Assembly (NCBI GenBank): GCA_035048815.1
Contig: JAUCBN010000043.1
Span: forward strand, 4,343,001 to 4,407,000
Source: Abelmoschus esculentus
Taxonomy: Eukaryota; Streptophyta; Magnoliopsida; Malvales; Malvaceae
Direction of reading: 5' to 3'
Length of the DNA: 64,000 bases
Shown here: positions 22,453-34,759 of the stretch, piece after piece
How the letters are laid out: the number at the start of each line of letters is the position of its first letter
How positions within the stretch are numbered: position 1 is the stretch's first letter
Translations under genes and position numbers: made by a program
The notes under the pieces: generated by a model
Databases searched by the model: none
The model's input: only the letters and a program-made list of their open reading frames with translations
Told to the model about the DNA's origin: nothing

Positions 22453-22461
22453 TTAAGTTAA

Positions 22462-23932
22462 TCACCTCTTAAACTCAGTTTAATCCTGCTTTATTTATTG
22501 AGGTCTCAGGGCAGATTTGTAATTTAATTTGACTAAAGTCAGCCCAAGTAATTACTTTATTTGCTGAAGTATTCAAGCCCTGCCCTCGGTGGAAACGTGA
22601 GACATAGAGAAGCAGAACTCTTGAAGTCAGCGTTTGTTATGAACACGCGACAGAGATTGGAAGTTTGATAAAATCCCATCACTTGATAGGCGAGTACTCA
22701 CCACGTTAGTTATTCGACGGTGGGAAACACTCCAGTTCCTTGTGGATTTAAACAAAAAGAGGGAAATATTGTTAGGAATTCTTTTGAAAGATGGGGATTA
22801 AGGATGGATATTTTACCTTATGGGTTGATTATTTTAAAAAATATTTAGGTCAAATTAAATATTTATTAGGAGTGACATTTGATCGGAAAATATTAAAAAA
22901 TATATCGAAAAAAATTCTTTTTATCATAATTAAAAAAATATAAGAAAAATTTTGATAAAATATATTTACTGAATATATTTTATTGTTAGTTTGATGTTGG
23001 TTTATACAGTAGTTTATTGTTAGTTTATTTGAGTAGATTTAACTTAATAAAAAAATAAACAAAATAAAAAAAGTCCGTTTTAAGATCGACATTTTTTATA
23101 GAAGGCGATCAAATCACTATGTCAATGATAACTTATGAAAATGGGGTTCGATGCTTTAAGAGTTTTTCATGATTTTTAAATTGATATAATGATTATACGT
23201 GACTCAAGAATATGAGGTTAACATTTAATGACAAAATTGTTTGAGCGACTAAAAATTTACACAATAAAAATGTATTTGACCATAATGTTTATTTTTGAAA
23301 TTAATGATTAAAAGTTTGTCCTATTTTTTATTTTTTTTAGATCAACTTTTTGTTAACGTTTAATAATAAGAAACGTTAAGTGATCAGATACATACTAAAT
23401 GTAAGTAATCATTTCAGTAGGTTATTTTTATTTTAAGAGACGTATAATTAAGTGGTTGAATTATTATTTTTTTAAAAAATATTATGTTTATCGTAATTTA
23501 TAATTTAATGAGTGAATTATTAGTTTTTAAAGATCTATTCATTAATTTTTATCTAAATTTAATGGTTGAAATTGAAAAAAACAAACAAACATAGAGACAA
23601 TATCCAGGAATTTTTTACTAACCGGATACAAATTTATATAATTATACAAATATTCATATTATAATTTAAATTCTTATTATCGAGATAAAAAATTATATAA
23701 ATTATAAAATTTATATTATTATACAAAATTTTATCAACCTAATACAAATTTGATCTATTTTCAGTGTGCTTCACGGCATAATCTCCCCGGTGTCCGAAAA
23801 CAAAGAAAAAGGATAGAAAAAAGTTTGTAGCTTTACTTCTAAAAGGAGAGATCTTTATATCTTATCAAAGACTTTGAAGCTCCCAACCCCATGGTTTGAC
23901 TTTTATTTGATTGGATTGCCGAAGAAGCAAAT
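22462..23932. other. spacer upstream of the PAS-Raf kinase gene
   Basis: 22560-22760 is richer in GC than its surroundings, without a convincing frame. The rest is AT-rich. The last few hundred bases are the kinase promoter and leader. Confidence 0.4.
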
Positions 23933-26900
23933 ATGGAAACGCCACCAGCGGAGGAGCTTCTGAGGAAGATCCAAGAACCGGAAGCTGGGCACGCCAATCT
24001 CAAGCAAGAAATGTCCAAGTTAAAGCAATCCGGCGCAGGAAAGGCTAAGCCCGAACACATTCGTCAAAGATCTCACTCTACATCCCCTCAACGTCGCCGA
24101 TTCCCGGGGAACTCGGCGACGGCGACGGCCGTTGCTCGGAAGAAAAGTTCTGGGTCGTTTCGGCATTCGTCGCCGTTGCAGAGAGAGAGCAGAAGTTTTG
24201 ATACCGGAAATGACGGAGGTGCTGGAAATACCGGGAATACGGGACCTACTGCCGTTAATTTCACTAACAGACTGTATTTTAATATATTGCAGTCTATGGG
24301 GCAATCTGTTCATGTATTTGACCTTGGTGGCCGTATAATTTATTGGTAAGAGGGTTTCTTTTATTGGACTAAATGTAGTTTTAATGTTAACGCTTTTAAT
24401 TTTCTAGTTAGAGATTAAAGGCGTGCTTTAGTAGTAACTCTAAGTAGAAATCTCATCATGCATTGGTTGTAAAATTGGGTTCTTTTGCAGGAACCGAACT
24501 GCTGAAAAACTTTATGGTTATTCAGCGGCAGAGGCTTTAGGACAAGATGCCGTTGAACTTCTTATCGATCCTAGGGACTTCTCAATGGCGAATAATATAG
24601 TTCATCATGTTATGATGGGTGAGAGTTGGACTGGGCAATTTCCTGTTAAGAATAAAATGGGGGAGAGGTTCTTGGCTCTTGCAACTAATACTCCTTTTTA
24701 TGATGATGATGGTTCTTTGGTTGGAATCATTTGTGTATCCAGTGATTCTCGGCCATTTCAAGTTGCATTTTTGGCTGAAAGGCAGCCGAAAGAAGATTCA
24801 ACCAAAAATGCTGTTTCGGCTAAACTCGGTCTTGATCCTCATCAGCCTTTGCAAGTTGCAATAGCTTCGAAAATAACAAATTTGGTATAGTTCATTTTTT
24901 GTACATGTTTGTGGTTGGTTTTTACTGTTATTGTAGTTTGGGTTTGGTTCATTGTTAAGAGTTACTACTGCAGGCATCAAAAGTGAGCAACAAAGTGAAG
25001 TCCAAAATCAGGACTGGAGACAATTGTGTCAATCTGGAAGGGGGAAGCGGAGATAGTCATCATTCTGATCATTGTTTCTCCGTCGCAGCTCATTCCGATT
25101 GTAAAGAAGATGCAACTTCTAGTGCAGCCAGCACACCCAGGAGAGATATACACCCATCTGCCTTTGGTGTATTTTCTCCTTTCGAGGAGAAGCCCCCGGT
25201 TAAAACCTCTAGAGATTCCGGGGATGAAAGTGAAGGAAAACCTGCTATCCAAAAGATTATGACCCTGGTGGGTAAGAAAGGGATATCATGGCCTTGGAAA
25301 GGGAACGATAGAGAAGGTTCTGAAGCAAAGACTGCACATTTCGTTTGGCCTTGGTTGGGTAATGGTCAAGAGAATGAAACATTTCAATCGAAGTGCCCAT
25401 ATTCTAGTTCAAAACCTGAAGGCCATGGTAATGAAGGTAATAGACCTGTTAATAATGAAGCATCAGGTTCCTGGTCATCCTATGTTAATGTTAACAGCAC
25501 GAGTAGTGCCAGCAGTTGTGGGAGTGCCAGCAGCAGTGCTGTTAATAGAGTTGACATGGACACTGATTGTTTAGATTATGAAATATTGTGGGAAGACTTG
25601 ACGATTGGAGAGCAAATTGGGCAAGGTAAATTCTTTTGACCGAACAGCAACTGTGCGACATGATGGAATTATTAACTTGTTTGAAGCCGCTACTTTCTGC
25701 ATAAAACTTTACAGTACACTGGTCGATGACTGAAACCCAAATGTCCATCAGACACATGGATAGCTGAGAACTTGGTCATTGACTGAAAGCTGTATCTGTC
25801 CGTGCTTTACTTTGTTTCTATTCTTCTATTTGTTAGTGAATGATATTGTTTTCTTTGATATATATACATATTAATTTAGTATTTACTTTTATGTTGGCTT
25901 TTTTCTCAGGTTCTTGTGGAACTGTGTATCATGCGCTGTGGTATGGATCAGTATGTTCTCCTCCTTTCTGTTCCTTCACTTTTTGGAGGAAGTACAAACC
26001 CATTTTAGATGAATCTAAGCTAAAATTTTGGGGAAAAGATACATCTAATTTGTCATTTTTTTCCTATCTAAACATATTTACACAGTAATGTAAATAGAAT
26101 TTTGCATCAAATGGAAAGATGGTGTTGCATGGTTTATGGAAAATGGTCTGGAACTTGAAAAATAAAAACTGCAATCATCGTATTATTTGTCTAAATCAAC
26201 CATATTCATGCTGTTGCAGGATGTTGCTGTCAAGGTATTTTCAAAGCAGGAGTATTCAGATGACGTGATACATGCCTTTAGACAGGAGGTGACTTAATTG
26301 TTACATTTGTTTTCATGTGTTTTCATTGTTTGTCACATATTTTTCGCTCTCTTTTCTGGTAATTGTAGAATAACCCACTGACCAAAGTCAGTACATACTT
26401 TATTGCTTTGAGTTTCTTTCTTCCTCTATCAAATACTGCTCTCACTATCTTGCCTTTCTCTCTGAAGGTATCTCTGATGAAAAGACTTAGGCATCCAAAT
26501 GTTCTGCTGTTCATGGGAGCCGTGACTTCACCTCAACGTCTCTGCATTGTCACAGAGTTCCTTCCACGGTTCAATCTCAACTTTCCTTTTGAAATTCCTT
26601 TTATGCTGGCACTCTTTTTTTACTTTCACACATCATATCTTTTGCTCTGAGGAACAGTATTCTTGATTTAATTCAAGGAGAGATTACTTGGCTCAATGGA
26701 TTCTTATATTCATGTATTATTGTTGCAGTGGGAGTTTGTTTCGTTTGCTACAGAGAAATACTACCAAGTTAGATTGGAGACGGCGTGTTCATATGGCTTT
26801 GGATGTTGTAAGCGTCAATTAGTTCAGAATCTTAACCCCCCCCCCATTTCATGATGGTTCTCTGATTATGATGGATGTGCCATCATCCTTTGTTCTGCAA

Positions 26901-28725
26901 TTGTTTCAATTTCATTTTTGCATGCTTTGCTAGAGTCTTACTGATTGAACATTTTCAGGCACGAGGCATGAATTATCTTCACCATTGCAACCCGCCTATA
27001 ATTCATCGTGATTTGAAGTCCTCAAATCTCCTAGTTGATAAGAATTGGACTGTGAAGGTTTGCCATTACATTTTTTATGCAAATCTGTTTTAGTGTATTT
27101 CAGATTTGAAGATACTTTGTGTACTTAAAGGTTAATGTAATTCTATTCTGAACAGGTTGGTGATTTTGGTTTGTCACGCCTCAAGCATGAAACATATCTC
27201 ACGACAAAGACTGGCAAAGGAACGGTACTTACTGAAACCGATATTTGTTTCATTGATAAATATCTAATCTAGCGAGTCTTAATCATTTTGTGAGATACAT
27301 ATCTTTCTGGTTTCTTGGTTGGCTTATAAGTATCATGTGTTTTTTGTAGCCTCAATGGATGGCACCTGAACTTCTTCGTAATGAACTCTCAGACGAAAAG
27401 TATGTTGCTTCCTTTTCTCTCTTTTTCACTCACATACAACAAGTCCCAGTCCCCCATCACATTCACCTATTCTCTCACTGCTGACCTTGTATTTCTGGGA
27501 ATCACTTAGGTCCGATATTTATAGTTTTGGAGTTATATTATGGGAGCTTGCCACTGAGAAGATACCTTGGGAAGCTCTGAACTCAATGCAGGTATAGTTT
27601 GCATTATAAAGATGAAAGTCATTCTTATTTGGGGAGTCAAAAATCATGGAACCAACTGCTCTGTGCTAAGGAGTACAAATTGGAATATCTGTAGGTGATT
27701 GGAGCTGTAGGGTTCATGAACCAACGGCTGGAGATTCCAAAGGAAGTAGATCCACGATGGGCTTCTATAATCGAGAGTTGCTGGCACAGGTTCTCATCTC
27801 TTTAAATATAGATATTTTCTTTTTATTTCTATAGATCAGTGCTAAATGTTTAGCTACTGTCAATGGAGGATCTTGAAACTATACTTTTGGAGGCAACTAA
27901 TTTTTTTAAAGAAAATTATATCGTAATGTGTGTGTATATTATACATATAATATCAAAGAAACACTTTAGGTTGATCAAACCAGTATGAGATTGCTTCTAT
28001 TTAAACTAGAAAGGAGTTTAAAACTACATTGTAGAATAAGCTAGCAATTTTAAATATAAGTTTAAATTCACGTATATGTCATCTTTAGAGACTTGTTATA
28101 AACTTCCATGTAAGTTCTAATCTTTTAATTTCATCAAATTATGTCATTGCACTTTTATTATTAACAAATTAGATTACTTATGCTAACTCCTTGGACTAAT
28201 TTTAATGTAAAAGCTGCCTTACCGCACATATTCGACCTATATTTTAAACAAAATTAACATTGGGATGAAGCCAACTTTTTCATGAGAATTATTTAACGGA
28301 GTTGGCGTAAGTAAATGTGTTGATAGTACAAGTGTAATGATATAATTTGATGAAATTGAAGGGTTATAGATGAAAGTCGATGCAAAAGTAGACGACTTAA
28401 AATGTAAATTATCTGTAAACCTAGATATGATGGATCAAGTGTTACTCAGGAGTCTCAAGCGGTCCATTTCGTTAGTCAAATTAGGTTTGTATGCAATGAA
28501 TGCTTGCTCTTCTCGATATGATTTGCATCATCACAGTGGTCACTCATGACTTAGTAAATGTGGTCTGATATGTGGAATTAAACAATTTGGAAATGCAGTG
28601 ATCCGCAGTGCCGGCCGACATTCCAGGATCTAGTGGACAAGCTTAGGGATCTTCAAAGACAGTACACACTCCAGTTTCAGCAATCCCGTAACTTGGGTGG
28701 AGATGGGTCTCAAAAGGAATCATGA
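23933..28725 (+). CDS. PAS-domain Raf-like MAPKK kinase
   Basis: Thirteen exons give 756 residues: 23933-24345, 24491-24884, 24974-25625, 25910-25950, 26220-26288, 26468-26568, 26729-26807, 26959-27057, 27156-27224, 27350-27399, 27510-27591, 27695-27789, 28599-28725. All are GT-AG and in frame. Residues 1-40 form a possible coiled coil. A PAS fold spans about 110-225 (VHVFDLGGRIIYWN, YGYSAAEALGQ). A Ser-rich spacer precedes the kinase domain (about 475-735), with P-loop GQGSCGTV, Lys505 in VAVK, catalytic Asp601 in HRDLKSSN and Asp619 in DFG. This is the layout of Arabidopsis Raf subgroup B2 (RAF7-RAF12; RAF10 and RAF11 act in ABA and seed responses). All catalytic residues are present, so an active Ser/Thr kinase is expected. 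The PAS ligand is unknown. Confidence 0.95.
28040..28435. mobile_element. inverted-repeat MITE in the last intron of the kinase gene
   Basis: TTTAATTTCATCAAATTATG with CATTGCACTT on the left (near 28125) pairs with AATGATATAATTTGATGAAA on the right (near 28337). Flanking parts also pair (ACTTATGCTAACTCC against GGAGTTGGCGTAAGT). The intron is about 810 bp, far longer than the others in this gene, which fits an insertion. Exact ends not fixed. Confidence 0.6.
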
Positions 28726-30343
28726 ACCAAAGGTTTGTATTTTTTGTATGCCATTATTTTTCCAGACGTAAGAGCCGGGGCATGTTTCGTTGTTGTTGTT
28801 TTTCCAAACGTTTGTACATCCATTGCTGTTCGTTGTGTTGGTGTTTACCACGCACTGTGCACATAAAGTTGTGGCCTTGCCGATGTCATCGAAAAAGTGA
28901 GTAAAAAGTAGTCAGTGGTTGGCAACATGAGAGCTGCTGTGCTGCCCCATGCCACGCCATGCCATACCCCCAAATGGGATGTGAGATTATTTTTATGTAA
29001 TATTGAAAATCCTAGCAGTGGTTCTGCTTCAGGTCCACTCATTAGGGAAGTTGTACAGAATACATTAGTTGGGAGTATATAATCTAGCCACATGTATGTC
29101 TTCCCTTTGCTTCACTCAAAAACTTGATGTTTCTAAAGTTTCAATGGCAAGCACTGTCGCTGCTGCTCCAATACAAAGCTCAAGCTGTCATGGAAACTGC
29201 TCGAGGTTGAAGACGATACCAGACAGAAAATAGAAGAGAATAATTTGAGTTCTCGGTTGCCCTTTTACTTCAAGGGTACTTTGGCTTTTATAACACTAAA
29301 ATGGAGGGGAGGGGAAGGAAATGAGGGATCTAACGAAGGATATTATAATTTGAGACCAATCAATTTTATCTATAACCAGTATATGAGTTATTAAAGAATT
29401 AAAAAAATATAAATAAGTTCTATATTGAAATTATCTTTAAACATATTAAAAAATATAAAAAATAATTTTTTTTTATGAATATTTATTTAGTAAGAAGATT
29501 TAATTTATTTTATCATTAGTCATTAATTAGATTAAATAATTTAATACTTATAATACGTTTTAAGGACCATTCATGAAGTTAAAAAGAAAATTAGAAAACA
29601 TTGAAAAAAATAATTATTATTAAATTACTCTTTTTCGTTACTTTGTGGTTGAAAAATAATTTAAACTTATGTTTATAATTCGAAGTGTTTTTAATATGAA
29701 AAGTTTTGATGTTGGGCGTATAAACTTTATAAACATTAGTTTATAAAGTATCTTTTAGATTTTGAAGCTAAAATTATAGTTTTAGAGTTTAAGAATTTAG
29801 GTCGTATAGATTTAAGATTTAGAGTTTATTTTTTAAAGAATTAGTTAAAAATTTAGAATTTGGGTTTTATAATGTAAATATATAAGCTTGTGTAAAATTA
29901 ATTTTACAGGGTCCGTGTATCTAAATTTTACTCTTTTAATTAATCATAAAAATATAAATTTCATATTAATAACAATAAGATACCAAATTATTTTTTAATC
30001 ATTAATATCTAATTTATTGATCAATTAATTTAAATTGGATTTTGTAAAGGCCCGATACAAGAGTGAGTATCTCAATCTAATGCGTCATCCTACTAAACCA
30101 ACTAATTGATGGTCAAATTATGTTAAATTAAAGAATATAAATTAAATTTTTAAGTGTATTACAAAACGAAAACATTCGATTTTAGAATGAATTCCCCCAA
30201 TTTTTAGGAATAGAATGATGGATTTAAAAAAAAAAACATATTAGAAGAATGGTTCTTCTTTCTTAAAGATTCATATGCCTCAACTGTTCATTTACTCTAT
30301 ACATTACCTAGGAAAACATTGTGTATATGCGCAAAAAAAGGTT
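28726..30343. other. convergent 3' flanks of the kinase and importin genes
   Basis: 28726-29300 is less AT-rich and probably holds the kinase 3' untranslated region. 29330-30240 is AT-rich. No further gene seen. Confidence 0.5.
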
Positions 30344-32615
30344 TCAACTAAACTTCAAACCACCAAAAGAGAAGTGTGAATTACCATAGTGGCCTTCATC
30401 TTCTTCCTCCAACCAATACCTCTCCAACATCTTGACAACCTTGTTATAGATGTCATTGTTGTTATGGCTCTGCAAATCCTCTATTTTCTCCAAACCATTA
30501 CATTCCTCAATCATTTCTGTATATATGTTTCTGACATTAATGCTGTCTGACTCACTAGTCTTGAGAATATTATCAAGACCCTCAAGACATATTGTCACAA
30601 TCCTAGGATCAGGGCATACCAGTAGATCACAAAGTGGCTTCAGACAACCTTGTTTCACCATGTATCTGTTCAACGAAACAACACTTCAACAGTCTTGGTT
30701 AATGGGAATTAATCAAAGATTTGTACATGTATTGGTCGGCCGGTACATATGACAATTTGGTCAAAACCAGACAATGTAAAGAACATACTGAATCTGTTGG
30801 TGGGATCCGGTGGAGGTAGCATTAGAAATGGCCCAGGCAGCTTCTTTCTTGACTTCGAATTCGGCATGTTGAAGCAGGTGAATCAGAGGACTAATGATGT
30901 TTGCATCAATAACAGCCTGTAGTTGACTTGTATTTCCAGCAGTGATATTTGAAATTGTCCAACAAGCCTCTTTCTTTATACATTTTTTGTAGTTATGAGA
31001 CAGAAATTTGTGGAGACAAGGGAGACCTTGGTTGTCAATTACAACCTGTTATGGAAATTTCAAGTTTCAGAATGCAAAATACTTTTCATAACTTATGTTC
31101 AAGTGTTCCCTATGGTCCTGATATATAGTACATGGCACAATGGATACCTGAGTCTGAGAATCATTGCCGGTAACGATGTTCCCTATGGTCCGAAGCGCGG
31201 GGACAAGCACGGCTTCTGAGGGATGACTGCAGAAACCATGAACAGAACAAAAGTGAACTGTTATTACATCTAGAGATGTGGAACATAAACATCATATATG
31301 AACAACATATCTTACTGAAGAAGTTCCACTAGTTGTGGACAAATGCCGGCCTCGATCACCGCCTGAATCTTTTCGTTTGTACCATCGGACAGATAAGAAA
31401 GTGCCCAGCAAGCATCGGTAAGAATCTCTTCATCGTTTAATCGAATCAAGTGCTGCAAGGCTTGCAATGCAGGCTTAACCTTCACAACAAGGGAGCCAAC
31501 ATTGAGTAGTACAGTACAAGGACTAGAACAAAAACATTTTAAAAAAATGTTGTTGTCTACCTGGTGGAAGGGTGGTGGTGGCTTGCCTCGGCATAAATTT
31601 AATAGAGCCCAAGTAGCATTCCTTAGAGGAGATAATGTGGAAAAATCACTGAATTGTGCCAGTAATGGAATCAGTCCACCATGGTTCAGAACTATATCTC
31701 TAGACTTTGGTGAATCACCTGCAATGTTCCCCAATGCCCAAACTGCCTGGGATTCAAACCCCAAACCAGCTGCTTAATTCAATCATATAAGTTGAATACA
31801 GAAAAACAGAAAAAACAACCAGATTTCAACAAAACTAACCTGCTCTCGAACATCAGTAATTGAAGAGCCAAGAAGTTGCACAAATTTTGGCACAGCACCT
31901 TGTTCAATAACAACATGCGTGTGCTCAGATGTACCAGAGGCAATATTAATCAATGCCCAAGAAGCCTCGAACTGGCAAATGAAACAAAAAAGTGATTACC
32001 AAACCAAAATTTACTTTGTTTAAAAGAGACAAAGGAGTCAGTGTACCTGTAACTGAGGGTCATGATGATTGTCAAGAAAGTCGACTAATCGAGGAACAAT
32101 GCCTGCTTCGATTACCTGCTGGATCGGGGGGCAGCCCTCTGCAGGTATATGTAATGTCAGTCGCAAAATCTGAAACAAATATGTAAATGTACATGTAAAG
32201 GAGCAAGAGATGATGAAACAAACCCATTGATAATAGCTTTCGAAGTAGAGTAGTAGCTTCTAGCTGCAAGGCTGGATCATCAGAGGATACTCCCGTTACC
32301 ATCAACTGTCATAATCTAATACAAACACGTCAAAACATATAAACCAAGTAGAATCAATCAACAACCAAGAAGAAGAAGAAGAAAGGAGTGCTTGAATCCT
32401 CTTACATTTGGTATGGAGATATTATGAGTGAAGTGTTGGTTAATACAATGAGCTTCTCTCCTTTTCTTGAGGAGACTTTCTTCTCTTCTGCTCTTCCTTA
32501 TCCCTACCAAATTCTCCTCTCTTCTTCTCCTACCTTCATCAGGATCTAACACTAAACTCTTGTACCCTTTCTTCCCCACTTCACCATCCCTCCTCCTACT
32601 TTCTCTCTCAGGCAT
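30344..32615 (-). CDS. importin subunit alpha
   Basis: Nine exons on the minus strand give 507 residues: 32615-32406, 32305-32224, 32138-32047, 31971-31840, 31746-31561, 31479-31316, 31226-31148, 31045-30789, 30665-30344. The N-terminus carries an importin-beta-binding segment rich in Arg/Lys (GRRRREENL, RKSRREESLLKKRRE). Armadillo repeats follow with the conserved NLS-groove residues: WALINIASGTSE, AVWALGNIAGDSP, ATWALLNLCRGKP, ACWALSYLSDG, ACWTISNITAG, AAWAISNATS. The C-terminus is acidic (EEEDEG) and ends FGGLKFS. The protein carries NLS cargo into the nucleus with importin beta. The ATG at 32615 was chosen; an in-frame TTG upstream is not a start. The stretch between the IBB and the first repeat (CINQHFTHNISIPN) is unlike standard members and shorter. 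It runs tail to tail with the kinase gene. Confidence 0.93.
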
Positions 32616-32649
32616 TGCTCTAAGAATCTCAATACAAATCTCTGCAAAT

Positions 32650-34565
32650 GCCAATGCAATGATTAGCTTGGTTTTCAGTTTTTCATTTTATAATATCCGG
32701 GGTACCATTTGAACACTGCCTTTCCTCCTGTCACATTTCTTTCTTCATTTCACTTTGTTTAATGCCAACTTGTTTCATGCAAGAAACCTGTTGGACCTGT
32801 CTGGTTTGTGGTTTTGCTGTTGTAAGGATTTGGGTTGGAGTTACACGTATTATGTTTCAACTACTTCATCTTCACCAATACTAGGAATATAAATACAGAG
32901 ACAAATAAAAAACTGACATGCATCATAAGCTAAGACAAGATCGAGCTGCAGACGGTTGGATTTTTCTTGTCACTTTGTTTCTGTTGTCTTTGATTCACTC
33001 ACCATTACTAGGAATATTTTATGTAATTTTGGTAAGATTTTATATCCTTTCTTGGCCGGTCATATATACATAAAATAATTCCTCTTTTTCCCGAATAATA
33101 ACTCAATTTAAAATAAAGTATTGTATTCATATTCAACAAGCGACTGCCGAATGTAGCGCCGGGAAATTTTGGATTATATAAGTCCATGTTTTGTTTAGGC
33201 TAAACAGGGATGGATCTATAGGTGTCGGATATAGTTATACTCTCGAAAAATTTAAATTTTTTTTTATAAATTTTTTATATTTTTATTAATAATTTAATTT
33301 TATACCCTTATATTTTTAATATTTTTTTTGATAATTTATATCTCCTTATATAAAATCCAGGAGTTATTTAATATATTAATCATTGATTTCCTTTGAGAGG
33401 CACCCATCTATTGAGGACAAGAAAAGAGCCGGTAGTACCCTAGTACTTATACAGGAAGAATAAGGAAACAGTTTTGATGGATTCAAACTAGTTATAAAAT
33501 CGTTTTATATCTCTTTTCGTATCTTATTTTAAATTATTGGATTTAAAATTTAAGATTTAAAGTTTAAAATTAAGGGTTATATTTAGAGTTTAAGAAATTA
33601 GGGGTAAGATATATTTTTTAGAACGTATGGTTAAGGATGTAAAAATTTTGGGTTATAGTTTAGAATTCAATTTTTAATAAGGAACGTGGAAGAAGGCATT
33701 ATTGACGACAAGATTCATAGAGGAGGCGAGATATCTGTAGTGGCATGTTAACTTTACCGGGTCGGTTTAAAGATTTTAAGAGTATTGTGTAATTTATTAA
33801 AATGTGATCTTTGGAAATAATTATCTATAACCTCCTCTAGTTCTAAAATGTAGTCTTTAAAAACAAGTGTCTTTTTAAAAGGTTCTTGTGCAATCGTTTC
33901 TATTGCGTCTGTCCAAAACTTTCACTAGTTCTACAGAAACAATAGGAATATGAAAAATTAATAATATTCTATAATCAATTATCACATTTAAGAAATAATT
34001 ATAATATTTTAATAATTATAAATCATCTTTCTTAATAGTATTTTAAAATTTTTTCAATGAATTTCAAGATTAACATTATCTAATGAATATAATTTATCAA
34101 AATTTAAAACTCTTTTTTAAGGACCCCTGATCGTTTGTATTACGTTTGTCCAGATCACGTTTGTCCAGATCCAGCGGTAGTTTTAGTTGTAATAAAAAAA
34201 GACGTTCAATAACTTATCTACTATGTCAGCAGGATTCTTTGATCGACAGAGAAGAGGTATACCAGAGCCGAGAATTTGGTATTCACATTGGTAATAACAG
34301 CTAGAAAGCTTTGCCACTATTCCCAAACCATTCAGGTGATCGATCATTCTGACAGATTAGCTCTAAAATTGGGGATAAAGATTAGCGAGTTTAGGATCGA
34401 AATCTGTCGTGAAGAATATTTAAAGCTCAACTTTTGGCTGATTTTGGGGAAAGAAGCCATATTTCAGAGATGTAATAACTGTTTTATTACAACAACAGAT
34501 TTAAACCGAACAAGTTTAAATCACTTTATTACAAGAACCCTGGGTCTTAGCCTCTAAGGGGAAAA
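32650..34565. other. importin promoter side and AT-rich spacer
   Basis: 32650-33060 is the probable promoter of the importin gene. 34230-34560 is richer in GC and open in one frame but shows no family signature. Confidence 0.4.

Positions 34566-34601
<36 letters not shown>
34566..34601. repeat. hexanucleotide microsatellite (GTCCCT)6
   Basis: Six perfect tandem copies of GTCCCT, 36 bp, about 160 bases past the stop codon of the SFR2 gene. Confidence 0.95.
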
Positions 34602-34604
<3 letters not shown>

Positions 34605-34759
34605 ATTGTACGCTAAGTATTACAAACAATGGAACAAAAGGGAGAAAGAACACACTTGGCTAATACTAGAGTTTATATACCATGACTTAAAAATGGAAGA
34701 GTCATATCCTAACTTTAATAGCAATGTTGAGTGAAATAAAAGAAAAGCATGAACAGGAA

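Noticed and set aside
33205..33360. CAGGGATGGATCTA, looks like a hAT-type end
   Set aside because: No matching inverted end or target duplication was found nearby.
34276..34557. Plus-strand frame of 93 codons next to the SFR2 3' end
   Set aside because: No family match; could be an old repeat, not supported as a gene.
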